From Eoetvoesiella caeni (GTDB taxonomy: Bacteria; Pseudomonadota; Gammaproteobacteria; Burkholderiales; Burkholderiaceae_B), in contig NZ_QNRQ01000006.1 in NCBI RefSeq assembly GCF_003315175.1, positions 186,001-250,000 of the forward strand: 64,000 bases of DNA. Direction: 5' to 3'. Positions 9,439 to 17,572 of this stretch are shown piece by piece. Position 1 is the first letter of the stretch. Every line of letters starts with the position of its first letter. The notes beneath the pieces were generated by a model, which was not told where the DNA came from, searched no databases, and saw only the letters and a program-made list of their open reading frames with translations. The position numbers were made by a program, and so were the translations under genes.

Positions 9439-10191
9439 CTAGCGAAAACGCAAAAGAGTCTGGTTGTTCCGGTGGGGGCCAAGCGTGGCCAGCAAATCGC
9501 GCAGGACGGCATGGGTGTCGGTGCTGGCGGTGGGGTCGGTTTGGGCCGTACCGTCGAACTGGAAGCCGCCTTTTCGGTCCAATATGCCGGTGCCGTTAAG
9601 CATTAGGGGGCCTTGCCGAGTGCTTAGAACCACGTCCGCCCGGCCCTGGTCGGCCTGCTTCAGGATAAGGGCATAGTCGCCCAAAGGACGGATGGGGGCC
9701 AGCGCCGACGCGGCATTGCGCCATTGGACGTTCAGCAGCGTGGTGCCGGGAGGGCGGCTGGAGCGCCCGATAACCGTCGCGGGCCATTGAAGCAATAGTT
9801 CGCCGCCAGGGCCGACGGCCGCGATGCGGGCATCCAGCGTTGCCAGCACAGGCGCGGGCAATTGAAGTGTTTGGCCGGACACCGCAAGACCAAGCCACGC
9901 TGGAGTTACGGCCAAGGGGCCGCCCAGCCATGGGTGCGACACAAGAAGCTTGGGACCGTCGGCGATCGACAAGTGCCAGCGCAGCGGTTCGGCGATGGTG
10001 CGCCGGTGGCTGGCCGTACCTATTGCCAGCGTGGCGCTGCCCGACCAGACTGTTCCGCTGGCATTGACAACGGCCAAAGGCCACGCGGTCGGCAGCATGG
10101 CCATGATCCAGCGCGCGGGAAGCACTGCCAGGGCGGCACAGCAGGCCAGCAGTATCAGTCCGGCAACGGAAAATATCACGCGCCGGTTCAT
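9439..10191 (-). CDS. gspN: Type II secretion protein GspN
   Basis: 250 residues from the ATG at 10191, which overlaps the gspM stop as ATGA; a longer open frame upstream would run into gspM and is rejected. One N-terminal membrane helix (residues 6-27) precedes a periplasmic domain with the GspN signature region M-L-P-x-x-W-P-L-A-V-V-N-A-S-G-T-V-W-S-G near residues 31-50. GspN is an accessory inner-membrane component whose mechanism is poorly defined. It sits between gspM and gspD in the operon. Confidence 0.9.
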   Translation of the reverse strand: MNRRVIFSVAGLILLACCAALAVLPARWIMAMLPTAWPLAVVNASGTVWSGSATLAIGTASHRRTIAEPLRWHLSIADGPKLLVSHPWLGGPLAVTPAWLGLAVSGQTLQLPAPVLATLDARIAAVGPGGELLLQWPATVIGRSSRPPGTTLLNVQWRNAASALAPIRPLGDYALILKQADQGRADVVLSTRQGPLMLNGTGILDRKGGFQFDGTAQTDPTASTDTHAVLRDLLATLGPHRNNQTLLRFR

Positions 10192-10787
10192 GGAGCCGGC
10201 TTTGCGGGTTGATGGACGACAATGCGCCCTGACACATGGCCGGGTCTGTCGCGGCCGTCGGTATTGGCACGCGCAAGCTCGACGGTTTGCGTCTGCAGTT
10301 GAAGCAGATAGGGCAGTCCTGCCAGCCATTGCATGACGCGTTCGGCACTGGCATCAAGCAGCGTGATCTCCCATTGCTGCGATGAATCGCCGCCGGACAC
10401 GCGGATTTCGTTCAGGGTGGATGAGTCTTCCAGGCCGCTGCGTTGCAGGCTGGTACGCAAAGCCTGGGACAGGCTGGCGGCGTCTATCTTGCCTGATTGC
10501 ATGCGTTGCAACGCCTGGGCCTCAAGAACCAGGGCGTCTACTTGCGCGGCATTGGCATGCAGGCGCGGCAGCAGTTCGCGCGATTGTGCGATGGAGTCCA
10601 GCGCCGGCTTCAGGCCCAGCGTCCAGACCAGGGCCATCGCGACAACAATCGAGCCCGCGCGCAACAGCGTGCGTTCCTGTTGTGTGCGTTCGTTCCACCA
10701 GGCGGCGGCCTGCAACTTCAATGTATTGAGCTGTTGGCGCCAAATGGCGGCTTGCGTGGACTGCGGCGACTGGGGGCGTATGTTCAT
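10188..10787 (-). CDS. gspM: Type II secretion protein GspM
   Basis: 199 residues from the ATG at 10787, which overlaps the gspL stop by 4 bases. One membrane helix lies at about residues 43-62 (LLRAGSIVVAMALVWTLGL), preceded by a short cytoplasmic basic segment with the WWNERTQQERTLL pattern typical of GspM. The periplasmic ferredoxin-like domain follows. GspM pairs with GspL in the inner-membrane platform. Identification rests on topology, motif and position between gspL and gspN. Confidence 0.9.
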   Translation of the reverse strand: MNIRPQSPQSTQAAIWRQQLNTLKLQAAAWWNERTQQERTLLRAGSIVVAMALVWTLGLKPALDSIAQSRELLPRLHANAAQVDALVLEAQALQRMQSGKIDAASLSQALRTSLQRSGLEDSSTLNEIRVSGGDSSQQWEITLLDASAERVMQWLAGLPYLLQLQTQTVELARANTDGRDRPGHVSGRIVVHQPAKPAP

Positions 10788-11809
10788 GGGCGGGTCTCGC
10801 GGGCCGGTTGGCTGTTCACACGCTGGAAGTGCCATGTGTGGGCTGCGCCGTCGTCCTTTTCAAGCTGCAGGGACTGGACGGCCGCCGCCTGGTGCAAAAC
10901 GGCTTCGTCGGACGGCGGCGTATAGCCTTTGGCCAGGACCAGCGTCAGTTTTTTATTTTGATAGCGCAATGAGGCGACATGGCCGTCGGCGAAGTTCAGC
11001 ACCTTGGCTGCGCCCAAGGCCAGCGGCATGAAATCGTCCGCGCCAGCGGTGCCGCCCGCCAGGCGCAGCAGATCGCGCTGGCTTCGCGCCTGCTGGACGG
11101 GGTCGATGATGACGGGGATAGAGGGAAAGGCCGTGCGTACAGCTTGTTCTGTCGAGGTTTGCAGCGCATGCGCTTCGCCGCGCAATTGGGCGGCATAGAT
11201 TTGCAGGCCCAGCAGCCATAGCAGGGCGGCAGCGCCAGCCCACAGGGCCGCGCCGCGCCAGCGATGCATTTGTGAGGTCGGCCGCCATTCGGGCCGCGCC
11301 AGCGACCAGCGCGGCAGCGGAGCTTGCCAGCGCGAGTCAACGGGAAGGGTTAGCGGCCGGCTCGGATGGGGGTCGCTTCCGGGCAATGCCAAGGCCAGCG
11401 GCACTATGGCGGCAAGCTTGAGTCCGGCGCTGTCCAGTTGCCGCCATGCTTCCAGCAACGCGTGTCGCCCCGTCCACGCAACCGTAGTGCTGCCGTCGGC
11501 GGCGCGCGGTCCATGCGCAATGCAAAGATCGGCGATGGCGCTTAGGGCCATGGGTTCGACGCTGGCCTGCACGGCCGCGTCCAGCCGCTTTGCAGGCAAT
11601 GGCGGAAGCTGGACCGTAACGGCAATGGCATCGCCAGGATGCAATATAGCCTGCACATAGTCGACCGGAACGGCTTGCGCCAGTTGTCCAAGGGGCAGCT
11701 CACCGCTGCGCAGCAGCCGGCCGTCGCGGTCGAACAGCGCAAAAGCCATTATGGATTCCGGCGTTATCTCGGCCAGAGGCGGCAGGGCCAGGCGCAGTCG
11801 GCTCTTCAT
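10784..11809 (-). CDS. gspL: Type II secretion protein GspL
   Basis: 341 residues from the ATG at 11809, one base after the gspK stop; earlier in-frame starts lie inside gspK. Residues 1-200 correspond to the cytoplasmic actin-like domain that binds GspE. A single hydrophobic helix (about residues 207-226, with LWAGAAALLWLLGLQIY) crosses the inner membrane, and a periplasmic domain follows. It is a little shorter than enterobacterial GspL (~400). It recruits the ATPase to the platform together with GspM. Confidence 0.92.
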   Translation of the reverse strand: MKSRLRLALPPLAEITPESIMAFALFDRDGRLLRSGELPLGQLAQAVPVDYVQAILHPGDAIAVTVQLPPLPAKRLDAAVQASVEPMALSAIADLCIAHGPRAADGSTTVAWTGRHALLEAWRQLDSAGLKLAAIVPLALALPGSDPHPSRPLTLPVDSRWQAPLPRWSLARPEWRPTSQMHRWRGAALWAGAAALLWLLGLQIYAAQLRGEAHALQTSTEQAVRTAFPSIPVIIDPVQQARSQRDLLRLAGGTAGADDFMPLALGAAKVLNFADGHVASLRYQNKKLTLVLAKGYTPPSDEAVLHQAAAVQSLQLEKDDGAAHTWHFQRVNSQPARETRP

Positions 11810-11810
11810 G

Positions 11811-12749
11811 TCAGTCTTTGATCCATCGGATGGAGGGTAGGCCGCCGTCGGGTCGATGCAATAGCGCCTGCATCCCGACCGCAATATGGTCCAGCGTGAC
11901 TTCACCCGTGACCTTGAACCAATCGCTGCTGACGTCGATATGGTCGCCGGAGCGAATGTCGGGTTTGCCCAGCCGGTTGAAAAAATCGCCGCGGCTATTG
12001 AACCATTGCCCGCGGTCGCGCTGGCTGGCCAGGTCGCGGGCCTGGGCCAGGTCCAGGCCGGGAACGCTGGCGCTTAGCACTTCGGCACTAGCGGTATTGG
12101 CATTGACAGCTGTTTTTTGCGGCAGGATGGTCAGGTAGTTGGCAAGAATGGCGGCAATGTCGGGAGATATGCCGTTGATGCCCATAAGGTCGTTGGTGGT
12201 TCTTAACCCAGGAGCCGCGGGTTCCGGATTCTGGCCGGCCTGTGTATCGGCCACGCGCTGGGCTATGGCGCCAGCCAGTGATGTCTGGATGCCCAGGCCG
12301 GCCAGCAGGCTTTCCAGCACGGCCAGTTCTGCAGGCTGCACCACGCCATTCTGCGCCAGTTCCCAAATATTGTATTTGCTTTGCTCGTCTTCGATCTGGC
12401 CCGAGAAATAGGCCTTGCGCTTATTGTCCGGCGTGCTGACTTCAAGCCCGGAAATAGGTTGGGCCCAGATCGCGTCCTTCAGGGTTACGGCATTGCGGCG
12501 CGCGTCGTTGAATAGAATGACGCGCGACCAGTCCAGCCCGCCGCGCAATAGCCATTTTGCCTGCGCGCGGTCTTTTTCGCCGACCAGCGTATCGGCAAGC
12601 AAGGCTTGCCGCTCCATGATGGCCGCGGTGGCGACAGCGGCGGCGGCCACGACGATCAGTGCGGCGATTACTGCCATGCCTTGCTGCCGGATTGGCCGCG
12701 TGCCTGCCGCAGGATGGGGGCGAAATACGCTATGCGAAAGCTCAATCAT
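11811..12749 (-). CDS. gspK: Type II secretion minor pseudopilin GspK
   Basis: 312 residues. The N terminus has a prepilin cleavage site, RQQG|MAVIAALIVVAAAAV (Gly24|Met25), followed by the hydrophobic helix. As in other GspK proteins there is no FTLIE glutamate context. The central part holds the GspK helix-hairpin-helix-like region (NANTASAEVLSASVPGL). GspK caps the pseudopilus tip with GspI and GspJ. The start codon overlaps the gspJ stop by 4 bases. Confidence 0.95.
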   Translation of the reverse strand: MIELSHSVFRPHPAAGTRPIRQQGMAVIAALIVVAAAAVATAAIMERQALLADTLVGEKDRAQAKWLLRGGLDWSRVILFNDARRNAVTLKDAIWAQPISGLEVSTPDNKRKAYFSGQIEDEQSKYNIWELAQNGVVQPAELAVLESLLAGLGIQTSLAGAIAQRVADTQAGQNPEPAAPGLRTTNDLMGINGISPDIAAILANYLTILPQKTAVNANTASAEVLSASVPGLDLAQARDLASQRDRGQWFNSRGDFFNRLGKPDIRSGDHIDVSSDWFKVTGEVTLDHIAVGMQALLHRPDGGLPSIRWIKD

Positions 12750-13351
12750 GGCAGCAGCACAACCTTTCGATAGACTTCGCTTGCGCCATGGTGCATGCGT
12801 TCGATCATGATTTCCAACCCGGTGGCCTTGGCCTGGGTGGCGGCTTCGTTGGGCGTGGACCAGCCTTGTCCTGGTATCCAGGCTCGAACGGAAAAATTCT
12901 TCACTTGGTCAAGGACCACATCGCTGGACCCGGCTTGCGGTAAAGGAAGGGTCTGAGCGGCCGGCCCCACGGCGCGGCGCAGCGTATTGCCGTCCTGTCC
13001 CCAGGCCACTCGTTGCCAGGCGCCGTCGCGGGCGGAGCGCACCACCGTCAGTACCGGCGGGGCCCATTGAATGCCGGCGGGCAGCATGGTGTCCAGGGTC
13101 GCAGCAGGAGTTACCTGGCTGGGTGAGGGAAGGATATCGCTGTTCGCATGGTGGCTGAGGTCGCTTTCGATCTGGCCCAGCACACGCACAAGCGCCAGGG
13201 TGTCGTCGGCGCTGGCGTTCAGGCGTTCGCTCGAGCGTTCGACCATATCGAGCGCCTGCCATGAAACGATGCTCAGCACCGCCATCAAGGCCAGCGCGAC
13301 CAGCACTTCAATAAGGGTAAAACCCTGCTGTTTTACGACTGTAGGCATCAT
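12746..13351 (-). CDS. gspJ: Type II secretion minor pseudopilin GspJ
   Basis: 201 residues with the class III signal KQQG|FTLIEVLVALALM (cleavage after Gly10, conserved Glu at +5). The body is typical of GspJ, with L-D-M-V-E-R-S and the D-x-V-L-D-Q-V-K-N-F-S-V-R-A-W segment. It is part of the pseudopilus tip complex. The start overlaps the gspI stop as ATGA at 13348-13351. Confidence 0.95.
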   Translation of the reverse strand: MMPTVVKQQGFTLIEVLVALALMAVLSIVSWQALDMVERSSERLNASADDTLALVRVLGQIESDLSHHANSDILPSPSQVTPAATLDTMLPAGIQWAPPVLTVVRSARDGAWQRVAWGQDGNTLRRAVGPAAQTLPLPQAGSSDVVLDQVKNFSVRAWIPGQGWSTPNEAATQAKATGLEIMIERMHHGASEVYRKVVLLP

Positions 13352-13719
13352 GGCAGCGAGGACAGCAGGCCGTCCAGCTGCGCTAGCACGGGGCCTGAAG
13401 CCAGGCGTGCCCGCACAGTGACCAGCCGGAAGTTGCCGTTCATGGTGTTTTGGGATTCTTGTTCGCAGACCAGGGCAAGAGGTCCCTGGCGGCAGGGTTC
13501 GATTGTGCGCCCCGGCGGAGGAAAAGTGCGCAAAAGGCGAAGCTCGGCCAGGCGGTTTTCGGCGGCCTGAAGGGCCAGGCTGCGTTGCTGCATGGCTTGG
13601 GCTCCGCTGGCGCTTACCCCCAGGGCTCGCATGCTGGCGGCCAGGGCTATGCTGACAATGGCCAGCGCTATAAGGACTTCCAGCAGGGTAAAGCCCGCCT
13701 GCGCATGAGGCGGACTCAT
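13348..13719 (-). CDS. gspI: Type II secretion minor pseudopilin GspI
   Basis: 123 residues from the ATG at 13719, which overlaps the gspH stop. Class III signal QAG|FTLLEVLIALAIVSI with Glu at +5 after cleavage, followed by the GspI pattern A-x-x-N-R-L-A-E-L-R. The length is normal for GspI. A longer open frame upstream lies inside gspH and is not used. Confidence 0.94.
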   Translation of the reverse strand: MSPPHAQAGFTLLEVLIALAIVSIALAASMRALGVSASGAQAMQQRSLALQAAENRLAELRLLRTFPPPGRTIEPCRQGPLALVCEQESQNTMNGNFRLVTVRARLASGPVLAQLDGLLSSLP

Positions 13720-14240
13720 GGCAGCACCTGATACTGGCCGTTGCCCGAGCGGACGATGCGTACTGTGTTCAGGCCATCGCGCAGTTCCACTGCAAGCGGC
13801 CCCGATATCCATTCGGTGTTGAATACATTTGCCGCAGGTGGGTCCAGGCGTACTTCAATCGCGTTGTCGGACGTCCAGGGGCGGGGCCGCAGCGAACTGT
13901 CGGCATCAAAAGCTTGGGCCTGCGCGGGCCTTGCCGCCTGCGCAATGCCGGCGGGCATGAATAGACGGCGAGTAGCCTGCGCAAATTCATAGCCTTGCGC
14001 GTCGTATTCCCAGACGACGGGACTTCCGCCTTTGCGCGCCTCGGCCTGGGCAACTGAAAACAACTGCGCCAAACGCAGTCCGTCCTTGCGCAGCGCTTGG
14101 GCGTCGCCGCCCGAGAATGCACTGACGCTGACAGTGGTTGTTGCGATGCCGATAATGACCAGTACGATAAGCACTTCCAGCAGCGAAAACCCACGCTGGC
14201 GCACAGCTCGGCCACCCGGTGGCGAACTCTTGTGCTGCAT
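13716..14240 (-). CDS. gspH: Type II secretion minor pseudopilin GspH
   Basis: 174 residues from the ATG at 14240, 19 bases after the gspG stop; an in-frame ATG at 14288 is possible but would overlap gspG. The prepilin motif RQRG|FSLLEVLIVLVIIGI has Glu at +5. The rest is the variable GspH/FimT-like beta domain, with A-L-R-K-D-G-L-R-L-A-Q-L-F. It is a minor pseudopilin near the tip. Confidence 0.92.
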   Translation of the reverse strand: MQHKSSPPGGRAVRQRGFSLLEVLIVLVIIGIATTTVSVSAFSGGDAQALRKDGLRLAQLFSVAQAEARKGGSPVVWEYDAQGYEFAQATRRLFMPAGIAQAARPAQAQAFDADSSLRPRPWTSDNAIEVRLDPPAANVFNTEWISGPLAVELRDGLNTVRIVRSGNGQYQVLP

Positions 14241-14259
14241 AGCAAAGTGCGTCGCCGGA

Positions 14260-14730
14260 TTATTTGGACCAGGTACCGATATCGGCATTATTGCCTTCGC
14301 CTCCTGCCCGCCCATCGGCGCCCAATGAGAAGACATCGATTTCGCCGTGCACGCCCGGGTTCAGGTATTGATAAGGCGTGCCCCACGGGTCGACAGGCAG
14401 GCGGTCCATATACGAGCGCTGGTTGTTAGCGGCCTGGCCGCCAATTGCCTGTCCGGGCAGCGGCTGCCCTGTCAGAACTTGCAGGCCTTGTTCGGCGCTG
14501 GGGTAGCGGCCATGGTCCAGCCGGTACAGCTTGAGCGCCTGCATCAGGGCGCCGATGTCCTGCCGAGTCGCCACGGCCCGCGCCTGGTCAGGGCGGTCCA
14601 TGAGGTTCGGCACTATAAGGGCGGCCATGATACCCATGATGACGACAACCACCATGATTTCGATCAGGGAAAAGCCGAGCTGGCGGCCGGCGCCGGCAAT
14701 TCGTGGGAAAAAGGGCGGAAAATGCTTCAT
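14260..14730 (-). CDS. gspG: Type II secretion major pseudopilin GspG
   Basis: 156 residues from the ATG at 14730; a TTG at 14757 would add nine residues. The signal RQLG|FSLIEIMVVVVIMGI is followed by the diagnostic GspG motifs: RLDHGRYPSAEQGLQVL, DPWGTPYQY and the calcium-site segment SLGADGRAGGEGNNADI. It is the main subunit of the pseudopilus and the first gene of the minus-strand operon gspGHIJKLMNDEF, divergent from gspC. Confidence 0.97.
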   Translation of the reverse strand: MKHFPPFFPRIAGAGRQLGFSLIEIMVVVVIMGIMAALIVPNLMDRPDQARAVATRQDIGALMQALKLYRLDHGRYPSAEQGLQVLTGQPLPGQAIGGQAANNQRSYMDRLPVDPWGTPYQYLNPGVHGEIDVFSLGADGRAGGEGNNADIGTWSK

Positions 14731-15047
14731 TTCGTAGGGGGTGGCGGCTGGTATCAATTGGAAATCAAAGCCATTTTTGGCAACCTTTTTTAAATTAACT
14801 TACTCATTCGAAAATGACAATGGCGATCTGCCCGACTAGGCGACAAGGATTTGACTTGATCCGTTTTCCGGCCATGGTCACGATGGTACAGGTAAATAAC
14901 GCAAGGACTACGGGTTTTCCAGGCCGTTGTGCGCCTATTCGCAAGTCCGGGGCTTTTGTAATGGCCGTCTGCTCAATTAAAGGGCATCATATTGCTTTCG
15001 CTTTTTAAAGCGGCAGGATTTTTGCCGCAAGCAAGGAACCCTACTCA
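14731..15047. other. Divergent promoter region of the two gsp transcripts
   Basis: 317 bases separate gspG (minus) from gspC (plus) and must carry both promoters. I see no convincing gene: a 64-codon open frame at 14814-15008 has no ribosome site and an unremarkable composition. No clear sigma-70 pair or long palindrome stood out. AAGGA at 15036-15040 serves gspC. Confidence 0.5.
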
Positions 15048-15512
15048 ATGCAGATATTACCCGCGTTGTTTCGTCTTGAAGGACCGGCATGGGTGCGTGG
15101 CGTGGCTGTGCTGGCACTGGCAGTGGGCGCGGGCGTCTGGGGTGCGCTGCTTTTTGCGCCGGCACCGCGCGCGCTGCCCCCTATGCTGGACTCTGTTTCG
15201 GCATCGGGGCAAGATACCAGTGCCGTGGCCCGGTGGTTTGGTGGGGGAGCTTTACGCGTGCGTGTGGCGGTCGTCGGCCTTATTTCTGCCGATAACGGCC
15301 GCGGGGCGGCTTTGCTGGCTGTCAATGGCGCTGCGGCGCAAGCTTATCGGATAGGGCAAACGCTGGCGCCGGGGGTAACCTTGGCGGGCGTGACGCCCAA
15401 TGCGGTGTCCATCAATCAAGACGGCGTAATCGAAGAAGTGGCCATGCCCGCCAATCCGGCAAGCCTGGTGCAGGGCTTCATTCCTGTTTCTTCATCCGGA
15501 GTTCGGCCTTGA
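15048..15512 (+). CDS. gspC: Type II secretion inner-membrane protein GspC (short, no PDZ domain)
   Basis: 154 residues. A short cytoplasmic segment and one membrane helix (about 17-37) precede the homology region, seen as V-V-G-L-I-S-A-D-N-G-R-G-A-A-L-L-A-V-N-G and then Q-A-Y-R-I-G-Q-T-L-A-P-G-V-T-L. This region binds the secretin N0 domain in characterised systems. The protein ends shortly after it, so the C-terminal PDZ or coiled-coil domain found in many GspC proteins is absent. AAGGA lies eight bases upstream. It is co-directional with the prepilin peptidase. Confidence 0.88.
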   Translation: MQILPALFRLEGPAWVRGVAVLALAVGAGVWGALLFAPAPRALPPMLDSVSASGQDTSAVARWFGGGALRVRVAVVGLISADNGRGAALLAVNGAAAQAYRIGQTLAPGVTLAGVTPNAVSINQDGVIEEVAMPANPASLVQGFIPVSSSGVRP

Positions 15513-15555
15513 AAAAGGCGTCGACGGCCGCCAGACCGCTACAGCCAAGGTATTG

Positions 15556-16239
15556 ATGCCGGCTATGTGGACGCCGTGGAATATTGGGCCAATAGGTGCC
15601 ATGCTGGCAGCCGCGGCGCTTGCGCTGGTCCTGGCGGCGCTTTTAAGCCGCGCCGCTTATCGGTTGCCGCGTGCGCTGGACGCGCAGATCGCCAATCCGC
15701 CCTCCCGCGCACATCGGCGCTATCGTGCCGGTTTCTGGGCGGCCGGCATAGTCCTGGCCATGCTTTGCGTCCGGCTATTGGGCCCTACGCCCGCCGCCGC
15801 AGCGGCAATTGTATATATTGTGACGCTCTTGGCATTGGGCTGGATCGATGCCGAAACGGGCTTGCTGCCCGATATGCTAAGCCTGCCGCTATTATGGCTG
15901 GGCTTGCTGGTGAATCTAGGCGGCGCTTTTACCGCGCTGCCGGACGCGGTGCTGGGAGCCGCGGCAGGCTATCTGGCGCTGTGGTGCGTTTGCTATGTGT
16001 TTTTATTGTTCACCGGGCGCATGGGCATGGGGCATGGCGACTTCAAGCTGCTTGCCGCTCTTGGCGCATGGTTGGGGTGGGCCAGCTTGCCTTGGGTTTT
16101 GCTGGTCTCGTCTTCGCTGGCCTTGATCGCGGCGCTGGCGCTGCGCCTGGCGGGCCGCTTGAAAGCTGGCGAGCCCTTGCATTTCGGGCCTTATCTGGCG
16201 GCGGCCGGTATTCTGGCGCTGCTTAGGTTGTCGTACTGA
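15556..16239 (+). CDS. gspO: Prepilin peptidase (A24 family), compact form without the cysteine domain
   Basis: 227 residues from the ATG at 15556 (TTG at 15553 and ATG at 15565 also possible); GCCAAGG lies just upstream. It is a polytopic membrane protein with the two aspartates of type 4 prepilin peptidases: Asp98 in ALGWIDAETGLLPD and Asp162 in GMGHGDFKLLAALGAWLG. The usual N-terminal segment with two CxxC pairs, linked to N-methylation in PilD, is missing. It should cleave the GspG-K prepilins after glycine. Its position beside gspC supports a dedicated role in this secretion system. Confidence 0.9.
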   Translation: MPAMWTPWNIGPIGAMLAAAALALVLAALLSRAAYRLPRALDAQIANPPSRAHRRYRAGFWAAGIVLAMLCVRLLGPTPAAAAAIVYIVTLLALGWIDAETGLLPDMLSLPLLWLGLLVNLGGAFTALPDAVLGAAAGYLALWCVCYVFLLFTGRMGMGHGDFKLLAALGAWLGWASLPWVLLVSSSLALIAALALRLAGRLKAGEPLHFGPYLAAAGILALLRLSY

Positions 16240-16336
16240 GCGCCATCGTGCCGCATGTTTTGCGTTGACAGCCCTGTATCGTAGAAGATAGCGCCCACAT
16301 CGACAGCATTGCACGGGCTTTGTACCGATGGCGGAT

Positions 16337-17275
16337 TTACTGCTTGCCCGTTCCTGTGTTCGAGAGCAGCATTCCCCAATGCTGAACTTCCTGAGCGGTG
16401 CGCTGTGCCAAGGCTGCGGGCCGTGCTTGTTCCGGGGTTGCGGGCAGCGTATTGATTTGCTCCATGCGCGTCCGAAAATATTCGGAGGCAATACTGGATT
16501 GCAAACTGCTGGAAAGCTTTTCAATGAATTCGGGTGGCGTGCCCTTGGGGGCGTAAAGAGCGTGCCAGGCGGATAGGGATAAGTATTGCGGAAGCGCGGG
16601 GAAGTCCTTGACGGCAGCGGTCGTGCTGTAGACCTTGACCGTACCGGTTTTGACTTGTTCAGTCATGTTGCTCCATTGGTCGCAAATAATATCTATTTCG
16701 CCGGCTATCAGGGCCTGCACGGCTGGTGCCGTTCCTTTGTAGCCGATCTCGGTGAAATTGGTGTTCAGGTCCTTTTGCAGCAATACGCCGCAAAGATGTG
16801 CGGCGCTGCCTATGCCGGCATGCCCGTAATTCACTTTGCCGCCTTGGGCCTTCATCCAGGCTTTCAATTGCGGCAAAGTTTCAGGCGGCAGGTCCTTGCG
16901 TGCAATGATGGCCATGGGTGTATCGACTACGCTGCCGATAGGCGTCAGGTCAGTGCGCGGGTCGTAGCCCAGCGTCTTGTATAGGCTCGGCGCGGTAGAA
17001 ACGCCCAGATTCATGAACAAAATGGTATAGCCGTCGGGCCGCGCCTGCACCGCCTTGCGCGTACCTATGGTTCCGCCCGCGCCCGCTGTGTTGTCGATGA
17101 CGACGGGCTGGCCAAGTGCGTCGCCCATGGGCTTTTGCAAGGCGCGCGCAACGACGTCGGTTGGGCCGCCGGCTGCGAACGGCACAATGATAGTGATGGG
17201 CCTGTCCGGGTAGGCCGCGCATGCTAGCATCGGCAGCCAGAGTAGTGAATATGCAAGGGTTCTGATTCTTTTCAT
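16337..17275 (-). CDS. Bug-family periplasmic solute-binding protein (TctC type)
   Basis: 312 residues from the ATG at 17275; a start at 17290 would add five. Signal peptide to about Ala20 (C-A-A). The Bug pattern is clear: YPDRPITIIVPFAAGGPTDVVAR near the start, then G-A-G-G-T-I-G-T and G-Y-T-I-L-F. Bug proteins bind carboxylates, often as orphan receptors with no TctAB permease nearby, as is the case here. The gene is convergent with the prepilin peptidase. The ligand is unknown. It lies divergent from an amidase gene, so a carboxylate released by amide hydrolysis is a possibility only. Confidence 0.9.
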   Translation of the reverse strand: MKRIRTLAYSLLWLPMLACAAYPDRPITIIVPFAAGGPTDVVARALQKPMGDALGQPVVIDNTAGAGGTIGTRKAVQARPDGYTILFMNLGVSTAPSLYKTLGYDPRTDLTPIGSVVDTPMAIIARKDLPPETLPQLKAWMKAQGGKVNYGHAGIGSAAHLCGVLLQKDLNTNFTEIGYKGTAPAVQALIAGEIDIICDQWSNMTEQVKTGTVKVYSTTAAVKDFPALPQYLSLSAWHALYAPKGTPPEFIEKLSSSLQSSIASEYFRTRMEQINTLPATPEQARPAALAQRTAQEVQHWGMLLSNTGTGKQ

Positions 17276-17572
17276 ATTGATGGACTGCATATTGCTTTTT
17301 CTTTTTGGTTTGAAAACGAGTAGAAAAACAGCTTTTGATCATAACGTAATTGCTGTGTACGAATGAAAGCCGGCGCGGCTTCCCGGTTTTTATGGCCAGC
17401 TTACCGATTGCCTGGAAATGCATTACGATTGGCTGTGCTGAAAATGATGGTTGCAGTGGCAAATCGAAAAAAACGAGTTGACCTTAACTGGCGGGCTGAG
17501 AGTTGTCCGTTGACGGAATTTGCGTTCCAGGACTGTTCATTATTAGAAGATTAGAAAAGGAGGTATCCATCC
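17276..17572. other. Divergent intergenic region, Bug receptor / amidase
   Basis: 297 bases without a gene. It holds the start signals of both neighbours. A near-perfect AAGGAGGT ribosome site lies at 17558-17565, just before the amidase ATG. Two TTGAC hexamers (near 17477 and 17511) are possible -35 boxes, but I could not match them with a good -10. Confidence 0.5.

Noticed and set aside
14814-15008. Possible small gene in the gspG/gspC divergent region
   Set aside because: No ribosome site, no signal peptide or repeat pattern; more likely promoter DNA.
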